Below are positions 10,640 through 24,100 of a DNA stretch of 64,000 nt, piece after piece. A program made the position numbers and the translations under genes. The notes below the pieces were generated by a model, which saw nothing but the letters and a program-made list of their open reading frames with translations, was not told the origin of the DNA and did not search any database. The DNA is from Dryobates pubescens (lineage: Eukaryota; Chordata; Aves; Piciformes; Picidae), in assembly GCF_014839835.1 (NCBI RefSeq), contig NC_071614.1, forward strand, positions 8,392,501 through 8,456,500. The letters run 5' to 3'. Within the stretch, counting starts at the first letter, position 1, and the number at the start of each line of letters is the position of its first letter.

Positions 10640-11925
10640 AGTGTATGTATATACATGTACCCATGTGTATAGTGTAAGTATGTATGTGTACCTCTGTATA
10701 TAGTGTGCATATATACACACTATGCATAATGTGTATTATACATTATACATTATGTGTGCATAATGTATGTACATGGACCTGTGTGTATGTATATGTACCT
10801 GTGTGTATAGTGTGTGTATATACATGTACCTCTGTGTATAGTGTGTGTATGTACATGTGCCTGTGTGTATAGCGTGTTTATGTACATGCACCTCTGTGTA
10901 TATTGTGTGTATGTACATGTACCTGTGTGCATAGTGTATGTATGTACATGTACCTGTGTGTATAGTGTGTGTATGTATATGTACCTCTGTGTATAGTGTG
11001 TATATGTACATGTACCTATGTGTATAGTGTATGTATGTACATGTACCTGTGTGTATAGTGTGTATATGTACATGTACCTGTGTGTGTAGTGTGTGTATGT
11101 ACATGTACCTGTATGTGTAGTGTGTATATGTACATGTATCTGTGTGTGTAGTGTGTGCAGTGTGTGTATGTACATGTACCTGCATGTATAGTGTGTGTAT
11201 ATACATGTACCTCTGTGTATAGTGTGTGTATGTACATGTGCCTGTGTGTATGTACATGCGCCTCTGTGTATATTGTGTGTATGTACATGTACCTGTGTGC
11301 ATAGTGTATGTATGTACATGTACCTGTGTGCATAGTGTATGTATGTACATGTACCTGTGTGTATAGTGTGTGTATGTACATGTACCTGTATGTATAGTGT
11401 GTGTATATACATGTACCTCTGTGTATAGTGTGTGTATGTACATGTGCCTGTGTGTATGTACATGCACCTCTGTGTATATTGTGTGTATGTACAGGTACCT
11501 GTGTGATAGTGTGTGTATGTACATCTACCTGTGTGATAGTGTATGTATGTACATGTACCTGTGTGTACAGTGTGTGTATGTACATGTACCTGTGTGTGCA
11601 GTGTATGTATGTACATGTACCTCTGTGTATAGTGTGTGTATGTACATGTACCTATGTGTATAGTGTATGTATGTACATGTACCTATGTGTATAGTGTGTA
11701 TATGTACATGTACCTGTGTGTGTAGTGTGTGCAGTGTGTGTATGTACATGTACCTGTGTGTGCAGTGTATGTATGTACATGTACCTCTGTGTATAGTGTG
11801 TGTATGTACATGTACCTATGTGTATAGTGTGTGTATGTACATGTAGCTGTGTGTGCAGTGTGTGTATGTACATGTACCTGTGTGTGCAGTGTGTGTATGT
11901 ACATGTACCTGTGTGTATAGAGATA
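10640..11925. repeat. 31-bp minisatellite, about 40 copies, with a palindromic core
   Basis: Units such as acctgtgtgtatagtgtg + tgtatgtacatgt repeat with a 31-bp period, clear from the core 'tacatgta' at 11838, 11869 and 11900. Each unit has the perfect 10-bp palindrome gtacatgtac and a long alternating TG/TA stretch. Copies vary (cctctg, gtgcag, gtgcct), and some have lost bases. The unit contains almost no stop codons in any frame on either strand, and 31 is not a multiple of 3. It therefore yields long meaningless open frames that cycle through all three frames. It lies in the last MEP1B intron, ending about 25 bp from the exon 14 donor. Confidence 0.95.
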
Positions 11926-11951
11926 CTTGTTGGAAGAAGCAAAATACTTAC

Positions 11952-12153
11952 CTCTTCTAGAGCTAGTGTCTCCCCACGTCCTTTTTCTTTCCTGTATTTC
12001 TTCTTAAGGCACACTGCAGTTGTGATAGTGACAATGAGCATTACAACAAACACAGCTATGGTTGAAGAAACAGCTATTACAGTGTTTTCTTGAGTTGAGC
12101 CTTTCCTTTCACACTTTTCACCCATGTACCACCAGCTGTCACCTGCTGGACAT
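11952..12153 (-). CDS. MEP1B: MEP1B exon 14: end of EGF, transmembrane helix, cytoplasmic start
   Basis: Codons 703-770. The acceptor is tttctag|ATGTCC and the donor GAAGAG|gtaagt. It encodes [14 protein letters not shown] (last EGF cysteines), a hydrophobic span from T727 to L752, then the stop-transfer [10 protein letters not shown] and LALEE. Mouse meprin beta ends with a similar TLENQHAF, so only about five codons should remain in the missing last exon. Reading past the donor stays open into the 31-bp minisatellite. Confidence 0.93.
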
Positions 12154-15100
12154 CTAGAAAGTAAAAGAACAAACGTTACCTTCATGTTCTGATGCAGTTC
12201 TGCCTTTTGTCATGCTCAGCTTTTACACAAAGCCCTTCTGCCTGCTTCATTCAGTCAATTTTAAACAGCCTTTACAGGAAGGAGTTGAATAAGATCCCTA
12301 CAGCAACTGGTCCAGAACCTTTACACTGCTATTTTTAGCCAATCCAGCTGCATTTACCACCCTCCAGAAAACTTCATCCACTTGTTTCCTCACAAAATCA
12401 TTGCTTTTTTAACTCTCAGCTCACCTTGTGCAATAATTTGAACCCATGAGATAGATGAGGTGGGGACCATGGGCTGGACTCTTACAGCATTGCTGACCAG
12501 ATAGCAGCTGGACCAAGGCTTAGGTGCAGGGATCCCCTACTTCCAGACTGATCCTGCTGAAGAGTTTCCCACCACATTCCCTTCACCCTTTACATTGCCA
12601 GAAGAGGCTTAGTTTCAGTTTTAAAGAGTTTGAATGAACTATCTCTGCCCTCCTCCAAAGAAGGTAAGAAAAAATTAATTCATGTCCTAGCAGTCATCTG
12701 ATATTAGGACTAACAACAAGCTCCAAGATTTGATTCCTTCACCTTATCCAGCATCACTATCAGCTCTGAAACATTGTACAGTGAGCATATGAAGGTCCCA
12801 ATTACCTGACTGGGAAAAAGATAGCTGTGCAGTACTGTTGAGTGGACACCTGCCCCTGTCTTGCTAACCCTGGTTGTTCCTACTGTTACTGCTTTTCTCA
12901 TTCCTGCCTAAGCCCTTTATTCAGAACTATACATTCAACCCTGCAAATGAGTCTATTTGCAGTGCACTGGAGGATACTGATTGTCAGGGGGCTACATGTG
13001 ATCCAGCTTAAACAGCTACATATCACAATCCCCCCTCCTTTCCCAGCAGAAAATTGGAGCTGAGACCAACTGCTGTCACCTACTTCCTGAGGACAGAAAG
13101 TAGGTCACATAGGCACTAGACCTTCAAACCATCCAGAGGTGTCAGAAAATAGATGTTGTCTTTCCATACATTTGACATCAGCTATAATATTCAGTAAAAC
13201 TCTCTCTTCTTGGAATTGCTTCTTGACATTTACTCATTCCTACCCTGCTTCTGATGGGTTGCACATGGATTGGTTTTTAAAAGGTTTCTAAATGGGGAGA
13301 CATAACACTTAATGAGTCATCCTGACTCCTGTCCCTCTTGGCCTTTAGCTGTGTGCCTCCCAGCACTCCCCCAGCCTACCTGCCCTGGCAAAGCATCACA
13401 CAAAGTTCCTATCTTCAGCATTAGAGCTCATCTGAGAGCTTTAACAGCCCTCACCAGCCAGGTGGCTTACAGAAATGCACCCACAGAGAATCAAAGAAAA
13501 CTTGTTTCTCTTGCAAGGCAAAAAACCTTCTTAGTCCTTAGCCTTCCTTGCTGCTTTCAAGTGCAAGCAACTCCACTTTGGTAACTCCTGGCTGTAATTT
13601 GTACTGCATGACATTTCTGAATCAAATTCTGAAATGATGTCTGTGCTGCTTTCTGCCTGGGAAGAATGAGACATCTTTTCTCCTGATAGAAATGCTCTTC
13701 TGTTGCAACTGCATTTATATTTAAGTCTTCTACAGCTTGCTGTAGGGACTTTCAGGAAGATGCACAGTTCATTTTATAACTTTGGACTAACAGATCACTG
13801 AAAATGATAGACACATTTGAAATACAACTTAGAGGGAAGTCAAGCAGAGTACCACAGCTTGGGGGACATAGTAGTGTTGGGCTGATGGTTGGACTTGATG
13901 ATCTTAGAGGGCTTTTCCAACCTTAATGATTTTATGCTGGTCCAATGCTGAGGTTAGGAGCTTTGTTGCCCACACTGATCACAAGATTAGTCTCACAGGA
14001 GCAGTTGGAAATATTTGCCCTAATCAGCTATAGTTTGTCTTTCATTAGGAACAAAGGTGTGTGCTACTAGAAGCTTGCATTCCTCATCCTCTCCTCTGAG
14101 AGTGAATACAGGCAGTCACCTGCACACTGGTGCTCTGTCTACAACAATGCAGACACCGTCATTTTCACAAGGGTTTTCTGGACAGACATCTGGACCCTCC
14201 ACCTCTGGCTTATCAGTTGGCTTGACAAAGGCTGTGGTGGTAGGCTTAGTGGTGGTGGTGGCAGGCTTAGTGGTGGTGGTGGTGGCAGGCTTAGTGGTGG
14301 TGGTGGTGACAGGCTTAGTGGTGGCAGTCTTGATGGTAGTAGTGCTAGGCTCAGTGGTGGTGGTGGGCTTGGTGCTGGCACTGGATGTGTTTGTAACAAC
14401 AGTTGGTGAAACACTTGGCTGAGTTGATAGTAGATGTGATATATCTGCACAACAAAAACACAAACATTGGAGCTTTACTTCATTTCCCCCCACCACTCCC
14501 CCCCTCATTCTAATGCTAAGTTCTAACTGCAAAGAGCAAAGAGGCTGTCCATGTATAATGGATAAACAAGTAGGGGTTTTTTTTCACCTTTAAGGAGCAT
14601 GGTTTATTTTGGAAGTGTCCTCTAGATTCTTTCATAACCAGACAAATTTATTCAAAGTACTCTAAGTAATTTCCACAGAATCAGCATTATTTTATCCACC
14701 TTAGCATTGTCTTATATTCCTTTCCATACATAAAGGAACTGTGCAGTGCAGGTACCTCTCCATACATTCATTCAAACATAGGTTTTGATTTTAGATACAG
14801 GTGTAGCTCCCTCACTGCTCATGTGCAAAGTACTTCATGTGTATTAGTTCTGCAGCTCTAGTGATCCAGTAAGTATTGTGACATTCTGTGTGTATTGTAT
14901 TGCAAAGCACAGCAACTGTGGTTACCTACCTTCCATTGTTAGAAGAATGTAAATACTGTCTTCTTTAATAAAGTCACGCCTTTGAAGTCTCTGATGGGTT
15001 AAAAATGCACTTGTTCCACTCCCTGGGCCTCTCATGAAAGTAGTTCCATTGGGGAAAGTTGCTGTGGATCCCACTTCATCTGGCCTACCCCAAAAATACT

Positions 15101-18100
15101 TTGATGAGGAATCTGGAAAGAAAAATAATTAAGTGAATGTGAGTATGGGACCACTCTGGATTTCCATCTCAACAGTGTCCCTTCCTTCTCAGATAACCTC
15201 TGCTGCAAAGTACTTCCGAGGCCTCTCCCAACAATCAAGACACACTTTGCCTGCTCCTGCTTAGTTGCTTGTGGATATCATGAATATAGAATCATAGAAT
15301 TGTCAGGGTTGGGAGGGACCTCAAGGATCACCTAGTTCCAACCCCCTGCCATGGGCAGGGACCCCTCACGCTTAGATCAGGTTGCTCACAGCCACATCCA
15401 GCCTGGCCTTAAAAACCTCCAGGGATGAGGCTTCCACTGCCTCCCTGGGCAGCCTGTGCCAGTGTCTCCCCACCCTCATGGGAAAGAACTTCTTCCTAAC
15501 ATCCACTCTGAGTCTACCCACGTCTAGTCTTGCTCCATTCCCCCCAGTCCCATCATTACCTAACATCCTAGAAAGTCTCTCCCCAGCTTTGTTGTAGGAG
15601 AAAACAACAACTCATCTGAAACTCAGGGAATAGGAACTATGCTGAACCTGCCTACAATATTTGCAGATTTTTTTTCTTGAGTCCACACTGATGAGATGCA
15701 GAAGACAAAGGAGCTCTTCGAGCATTTGGTTTAGCCTGAGGTGTTGAGAAAGAACCTGTTGGAGAGGACATTATTGGAGAGACAGTTGAAAACCTGTTGG
15801 TTTATACTTGAAGTGAAGTGGGCAAGAGGATGAACAGCACACGAAGATGAGCAGCACAAAACTTCACTGTGAAAAGAATTAACACAGTGCTTCTCTAAAA
15901 AGAGCAACTCCTGATGTGGACGTGGAGCAAGGGGTACTGGGACAATCTGAATGGTCACAGGCCACTGATGACTCCTCCATCAAACTCTTCTGCATCTCAG
16001 AGCTGAGCCTGGTTGTCTATGAAAGTATCTGATAGAGGGAGAAGAAAGTGCCTGCTTCAGCATCTCTGCTGGTTAGAGAAAGCAGTTACAAGGCTTCTCC
16101 TGGGAATCTGGGGTGAGTAGCAATGTATGAGCAAACAAAGGAGAAGGAGCAGAGTGCAAACAGGCTGCAAGTCCACAGGGTCAGGGAAGGAGAAGGGCTG
16201 AGCCCTGTGACCATAACAGCAAAGAGCACAGGGAGAACACCAGCCATCTATGGAGCACTTGGCATGGTGCAGCTCTCATTTACAGGGAGGAAATCCAGTC
16301 TTTCTAGACTGGTTCTACCTGGGTTGGGGTTTTCTTTGTTGGGGTGTGTTTTGTTGTTGTTGGTTTGGTTCTGTCCACATAGAGACAATGCCATAGAAAA
16401 ATGAGTCTAAATAATAAAATCTTTAAACTAATACTGTGAATTTGATTTTTTTTGGTGCCTTCTTCCTTCGCTTCCATTGTTTGAAAGCAGTGCTGAGGGG
16501 GGTTTGTTTTGGCAAAACCCTTGCACTGGTAAAGAAAGTATATTTTGCCTTAAGTCCAATCTTTATCCAATGATGAATTTGGAGGGGGTGGGAGGGTGGG
16601 GGATGTGTTTCTTTAATATCTCTTTGTATAGAGATTCCTATCATATCTCAGAGCTACATCTCCTGCTCAGCTGCCTCCTTTCCAAGCTATTGTGGACAAC
16701 TGCTCCTTATCTTCTCACACCTTGAATGAGTACAGATTATGTAACATGAATCAGTACTTTGTCCATGTGGAGATTTGTGCTGACACCGCTGCACCTTTTA
16801 TGTGGAGGGTGGAGATTTGGCTAATAGCTGCTCTTTTATCTGCTCTGAACTGTGTGCCTTGCTAATTCAGTGTTTTGCCTGTCAAGCCTTCTGTAAAACT
16901 TCAGTTCTCATAAAGCAGACATTAATGAATCTTCACAGAGCATAGGAAAGACATTTTAGGAGTGGATCATCCACCTGTTTCTTATGCAAATCAACTCTGA
17001 GGTCGAATGTCCCAGTTTAACCTACTTGTATGTCCAGTTTTTTTCTTGTCTGTGGGTCAGTTTCTCGTTGCTGCATACAAATGAAACATTCCAGAAGCTA
17101 ATTGCCCATTGGAATGGGCTGCCCAGGGAGGTGGTAGAGTCACCATCGTTGGAGGTGTTCAGGAGGAGACTTGATAGGGTGCTTGGTGCCATGGTTTAGT
17201 TGATTAGGTGGGTTGGATTAGTTGATGGGTTGGATGCGATGATCTCGAAGGTCTCTTCCAACCTGCTCTATTCTATTCTATTCTATTCTATTCTAAACAA
17301 ACTGCACTAATTTGCACAAGGAGAAAAATCTGACTCCTCATCTTTTGGCTATGTTTAAATGTACTGAGTAGCACCTCTGATTTTAACTCACCTAATTTCT
17401 GGGGGTCTGTTGTTATACTCCTTTGGTTTGACATCCTTTGACGAATATCAGGATGCTGGTCAAGCAGGATCATGGTACCTTGCTGCCACGCACAGGGCCA
17501 TTGCAGATGATCATCATTTGCTCCAGAAATCAAGTGCAAATATATTGCCAAATTAAATGGGCTATCAGCAGTCCCATTTACATACAAGCTGACCTGAAAA
17601 GCATATCCTTGACTAGAATAAAAAGGTGGGCTGTATATTCTTCCCTCTTGCCCTGCTGGGCTTGTGTTGAGGAGATGTGTGAAATTTCTGATGTGCCAGA
17701 CATGGTGGGGACACTGAGTTTCAGACAAGTTGATGTCATCAATGGAAAGGCCTCCATTTGATAAGCCACTTCCTTTCACACCTTCAAACACAACCCGGAA
17801 TTTACTTGTGACGTTCAAGGAAACGTGATGGAGCTGCCAGAAATCTGCAGGTGAACCTGAGAAACAGAGCATCATAGAATCAATAAGGTTGGAAAAGACC
17901 TCAAAGATCATCAAGTCCAACCTGTCACCCAACACCTCATGACTACTGAACCATGGCACCAAGTGCCACATCCAATCCCCTCTTGAATGCCTCCAGGGAT
18001 GGTGACTCCACCACCACCCTGGGCAGCACATCCCAACAGCTAACAACTCTCTCTGTGAAGAACTTTCTCCTCACCTCCAGCCTAAACTTCCCCTGGTACA

Positions 18101-21100
18101 GCTTGAGACTGTGTCCTCTTGTTCTGGTGCTGGTTGCCTGGGAGAAGAGACCAACCTCCTCCTGGCTACAGCCTCCCTTCAGGTAGTTGTAGACAGCAAT
18201 AAGGTCTCCCCTGAGCCTCCTCTTCTCCAGGCTAAACAACCCCAGCTCCCTCAGCCTCTCCTCATAGGACTTGTGCTCGAGGCCTCTTCCCAGCCTCGTT
18301 GCCCTTCTCTGGACACATTCAAGAATCTCAATGTCCTTCTTAAATTGACCGACCCAGAACTGGACACAGCACTCAAGGTGTGGCTTAACCAGTGCTAAGC
18401 ACAGGGCAGAATGACCTCCCTGCTCCTGCTGGCCACACTATTCTTGATGCAGGCCAGGATGCCATTGGCCTTCTTGGCCACCTGGGCACACTGCTGGCTC
18501 ATGTTCAGCCAGCTGTCAATCAGTACCCCCAGGTCCCTTTCTGCCTGGCTGCTCTCCAGCCACTCTGACCCCAGCCTGTAGCGCTGCATGGGGTTGTTGT
18601 GACCAAAGTGCTTGCAGCAGCAAGGATTTCTCAGTGAGGAGGACAGCCAAACAGTGCACAGGTCTACAGACCCAGCACCAGCACTGTGTAAGAACATCTC
18701 TGCTCTACTGGCACAGAGATGTTGAAATATTTATCCTGCAGGTGTTACTTTTTCGGTGGAAGATCAACTAACAGTTAAATATTGGAGAAAATGATTTAGT
18801 CCTGAGGTGAATTTGGCAGTTCTAGCTTAAAGAGATCTTGTCCATCACCAGCTCATTCTATTGGCCATAGGCTCCCTAAACCACGACAACTGAATTTTCT
18901 TCAAGCTGCAACTCGAGTCATGATCTGTGGCCCATGTATTTCACTTAAGTCTTTTCAAACCTTGGTTTTAGAAATAAAAAATCCCTTACAGTTTATTTAA
19001 CCTTTTCTAAATTGGTATGTTAGATATTTTAAGGCACTTACACCTCCCATTTTTTTATTACTCCTTTCTTATTCGTTGTCATTTACTCTAATTGCCAGCT
19101 TCATTGGTTGCTATTGATACCAGCAATTCAGGAGCATCTGAAATGACTACTCATGGAATTTGAGCTATTTTGGTGAAGAAACTGTAATGATACTGCAAGA
19201 GTTTGTAATCTGTGGTAATTGATCACGTTACAGGAAAGCAGCTGACTGAGGATCCATCAACTGCAATTTCACGAGAGGAGAATCAATTACACAGAGAAGC
19301 CAAAGACTAACGCTAGGAGGTGAGTCACTTTGCCACAACATTTCACCCCCAGTACTTTGGAAAGGATACTGAGTATAGATAAAAACAAAATGCAATTTTA
19401 TTCCTTACCTTTTATCTCTTCAATGAGTCTCAAAGTGCCATTTGGATGGGCTGAAGTGTACTCCCTGACCCAAACGTACAGCCGGTCGCTTTCCTGACCG
19501 CTGTTGTAGAAATAGAACTGCAAGCACTGGAAGCCCCTTTTGGGATACAGAATACGGCTCTCCAGGAGAGCAGTGCTCCCCTCTGCTCCGGCACTGGTGT
19601 TGAAATGCATGAAGTAGCCAGAATCTGTCAAAAGTCAATGAGAAATGAATGGCAGAGAGCAGAATAAAAGGCTTTTCCTGGCGCAGCTGTATCAACGCTG
19701 TGATGTAAAGAAGCAGGAAGATGTGGTTGAGTCAGGGTGAGGGTATGGCAGACCCTCTAGAGATCTTCAGACTAAGGACCTGTTCACATTCTCCAGAGGC
19801 CAAAACATTCTCCTTGCAACTTTTTTCCCTCATTTGCCTGTCCCTAGCAATTTGTACCCAAAAGCACTGCCTTTTACTCTTTACCCAGTGCCAGCAATTC
19901 ACACTTGATTCTCTCTGGAGGACTGATTTAAGCTCCTGAACCCATGACGTTTTCTCTGACAGGCTCAGAAACAACTGGCTACACTCTCAATTAATTATTC
20001 TCCTGATAACATACATTCATTCCTAAATCCCAATCCTTTCCAAAGACTTACAGAGCAATTATTCAGAAAATTAGCAGCCTTTCTGGTGTGCCTGAACCAC
20101 AGGTTAGAATATTCTATGAAGTTCTCCTGTCAGGATGTGACACTTAGACAAGGAAACAGCTCCACAGAGATAAGGACACTGAATCTTCTCAGATAAGCAG
20201 AAAATCTAACAGGCCACATGATGTCCCCAAGCACATACATTTATGTTGCTTGGTTAAAAAATAATTTTTTGTCAACAAATAAACAGAGAACAAGGCCAAG
20301 ATCCAAGTCAGCTCCCATGCCTCTGCAGAAAATCCCTCCCAGAGAGATAAGGACAGGGTTTTATTCTCATACCTTCACATTCCCCCATATTAGTGTGATC
20401 AGCAGTTGGCCCAGCGGGAACCCGAGACAAACGCTGCCAGTCACTGTTATCATCTGAACTTTGAATCATGCCACACACATTTTCAAGTTCAAAACTGCAT
20501 GTGTCCATGAAACTGAGGGAGGAGGCTGGAACAGCAGAAAAATAAAAATAAAGATCCACCAAGTTTTGAATCTCCATTACACAACACACATTTGGCTGCT
20601 GAGGCTGCAAAGCCAACAGCAGAGAAAGACTAAATGCAAGCACAAAAGAACGGAACGGAACGGAACAGAATGGAACAGCCAGGCTGGAAAAGACCTTTGA
20701 GATTATCAAGTCCAACCTATCACCCAACACCATCTAATCAACTAAACCATGGCACCAAGCACCCCATCCAGTCGCTTCCTAAACACCTCCAGTGATGGTG
20801 ACTCCACCACCTCCCTGAGCAGCACATTCCAATGGCCAATCTCTCTTTCTGAGAAGAACTTCTTCCTAACCTCCAGCCTAAACCTCCCCTGGTGCAGCTT
20901 GAGACTGTGTCCTCTTGTCCTGGTGCTGCTTGCCTGGGAGAAGAGACCAACCCCCACCTGGCTACAACTTGCTTCAGGTAGTTGTAGAGAGCAATAAGGT
21001 CTCCCCTGAGCCTCCTCTTCTCCAGGCTAAACAACCCCAGCTCCCTCAGCCTCTCCTCATAGGACTTGTGCTCGAGGCCTCTCCCCAGCCTTGTTCCCCT

Positions 21101-24100
21101 TCTCTGGACACATTCAAGTATCTCAATGTCCTTCTTAAATTGAGGGGCCCAGAACTGGACACAGTACTCAAGGTGTGGCTTAACCAGTGCTGAGCACAGG
21201 GCAGAATGACCTCCCTGCTCCTGCTGGCCACACTATTCCTGATACAGGCCAGGATGCCATTGGCCTTCTTGGCCACTTGGGCACACTGCTGGCTCACATT
21301 CAGCCTACTATCAACCAGGATCCCCAAGGTCCCTTTCTGCTTGTCTACTCTCCAGCCACTCTGACCCCAGCAATCAGTGGTTTTGATAGCATTAACATGC
21401 ACAGTATAATGTTCAGGAATTCAAAGCAGCTGACCATTAACACTGACATTAATAAGATGTCCTCAGGACCACTCTGGGCAGTTAGTAAGCACAGGAGCAT
21501 GTCAGCTTCTTATCACAGAATCACAGAATGGTTGGAGTTGAAAGGGACCTCTGGAGATCATCTAGTCCAACCACCCTGCTAAAACACGGTCACCTAGAGC
21601 AGGTTGCACGGGTACATGTCCAGGTTGGTTTGGAACGTCTCCAGAGAAGGAGACTCAACAAGTTCTCTGGGCAGCCTGCTCCAGTGATCCATCACCCTCA
21701 TTGTAAATTTTCCCCTGATGTTCAAGTGAGACATTCTGGGTTCTGATTTGTGCCTGTTGCCCCTTATCCTATCACTGGGCACTGCTGAAAAGAGCCCAGC
21801 TTCACTCTTTTACCTCCACCCTTTAGATACAGCTTAAATTTATAAAAGGAACACTACCACCAACCCCAACCCACCAACCTTCACATAGCCAAAAGGGCCT
21901 GAGCCTTCCCATTCATTCCTCTGCCTTACTGGGCCAGTCCAAGCATGGCCAGAGATTCTGGTAGAAGTTCACCAGTGTATCAGCTGGAGTGCTTATTTTC
22001 ACTGCTATAAGCAAACTTTGTTTTCCAAAGTGCTGAACTGGAATGGAAAAAAAAATCCCCAACATTTGGGAGCAGTGAATATCTCATCACATAGAAAATT
22101 TCAGGATGGAATTAATGGGAACAGAAGTGCAGGTTTTAAACAACCACCCAAGGGATGAACAAAACTCAGCTGCTGAGTGAGGCTGTTTTTCAACTAAAGG
22201 TCAGATAAAATTGCACACAAAACTGCTGCACAGCAGTGTTTCTGCAGGAGGGCTGTGATATTTCTAGCTCCACCATTATTTTGGGTGGGTTTAACCCAAT
22301 TCACTTCTCCAGATAACGTTAGCAGCTCTTTCACTTGTGCCTGGGTGAGTTCAGCGTGCATGCATCGCCCTCCTTGATTTCAAATGCCAGAAGCAACAAA
22401 ACCACTCAAATATTAAAAGAAATGGAGACACTTACTGCAGTTGTACAGCCTGTTCAGCTTCTGGAGATCATAATCACTGAAATCCATCCTCTGTCCTATG
22501 ACATCCATGAAGTCTGGTATGTTGGTGACAATGGTGGGCTCAGTTCCGTTCTTGAATGCGTTTTGGCTGTAGTGCATCACAGAAGTGTAGTCATAGGGAA
22601 CGTTCAGGAAGTCTGAGGTTGAGTCATTGTATTTTGCAAAATTGTGTTCTTTACCTGAATGGGGAAGAAATAAAAAGGAAGACTGCTTGCTGCCCAAGAG
22701 GAACAAGTTTTGATCTTCACACTTAGAGTGCCAAGGAATCCATCACCTCCTCAAGGATTATTTTTTTGTAGCCTGAAACTATTTTATTTCTTGCCTAGAG
22801 TTATTTACTTTCCTCTTTTAGCCACTGGAACATAGCATGATGATTTCTGCTGGATGTAGGACAATTTCTGCTACCACAGAATATGTCTGGTTGGAAGACA
22901 CCTCACAGATCATCCAGTCCAAACTTCAGCCCAGCACTGAAGGGTCAGCACCAAACCATGTCCCTAAGCACCAGGTCCACATGGCGCTTGAACACCCCTA
23001 GGGATGGTGACTCCACCACTGCCCTGGGCAGACCATTTGTCATGGACTGATTTCTAATGCCTGAGAACCCCCTCAGTGAAGAAATATCTCCTAATATCCA
23101 TTGTGAACCTCCCCTGGTGCAGCTTGTAACCATTTCCTCTAGTCCTGTGGTCAGTCATCAAGGAGAAGAGGCTGTCCCCCTCCTCCCTTACCAGAAAGCT
23201 TTCCCCCCTGAAACTACCTGTGAAATTTGATGGGCTTGTGGAGTATCCCCAAAAGTGAAGATACTGTTTCAGTGCTCAGATTAATGCAATTTGCAACTGT
23301 AATGCTTCTCTGTTTCTAATCTGTCTTCTCTGCTGTTCAGTTGCTGGTCGTTTTAGCTCACAATAAACAAGTTGTCATCAGATAATCTTTCAGAACTTAC
23401 CTTTGCAGATATTTTCTGGAGTGTGAGCAAAACAAATACTCCTAAAAGCTATATTCCTAACTACCCAAGGAAGGTAACATTAGCAACTGTATTCTGGTCA
23501 GGGTAAAAAAGCTGCAGCAGTTTCAAACAAGCAACATTAAAGAGTCAGCAAAGTACAATGGAAATCAAATAACACAGTCTAAGTAACTGTCTGTACAATA
23601 CACTTGCATATGCACCAGACTATTGATCATGATTAAATAAGAATGCATTATATTTAATCATTATCTATTGTTTTCAGTCTTCTGTGAGTACCTGTTAGGA
23701 CAGCACCAATTCTGTGTATACAACTTTGTATCTGAATTGCATGAAAGTCACAGAGGATGAAGGCAAGCTGAAGAGGCAGAGACTGAGCAGATCCCAAGGA
23801 ACCCAGTGCCAGCTCTCAGGCATCTGCCAAATACACCAGATACACTCACATTCAGAAGGGGCATCACTGAAGTAACCACTTGTGTGATGCAGATGCTGAA
23901 AGGGGTCTCTCTTGTCTGCAGACACTCTGCTGTCTCAGCTCTGCTGCCCAAGCCAGGTGTAGTGGCCAGGGACAAAGAGGCCAACCAGAGTTTTCACTGG
24001 AGATTTTCTACTGGCTTCACTCACACTGCTTTGCTCAGTGTGGCATTTGGGGTTTTTCCAATTACTTTTCTTTTGCCACGAGCCCCAGAGTAACACTGCT

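Noticed and set aside
10736-11904. Open frames of up to 288 codons rich in His, Thr and Tyr
   Set aside because: They are produced by the stop-free 31-bp minisatellite in every frame and both strands. There is no start context or conserved domain.
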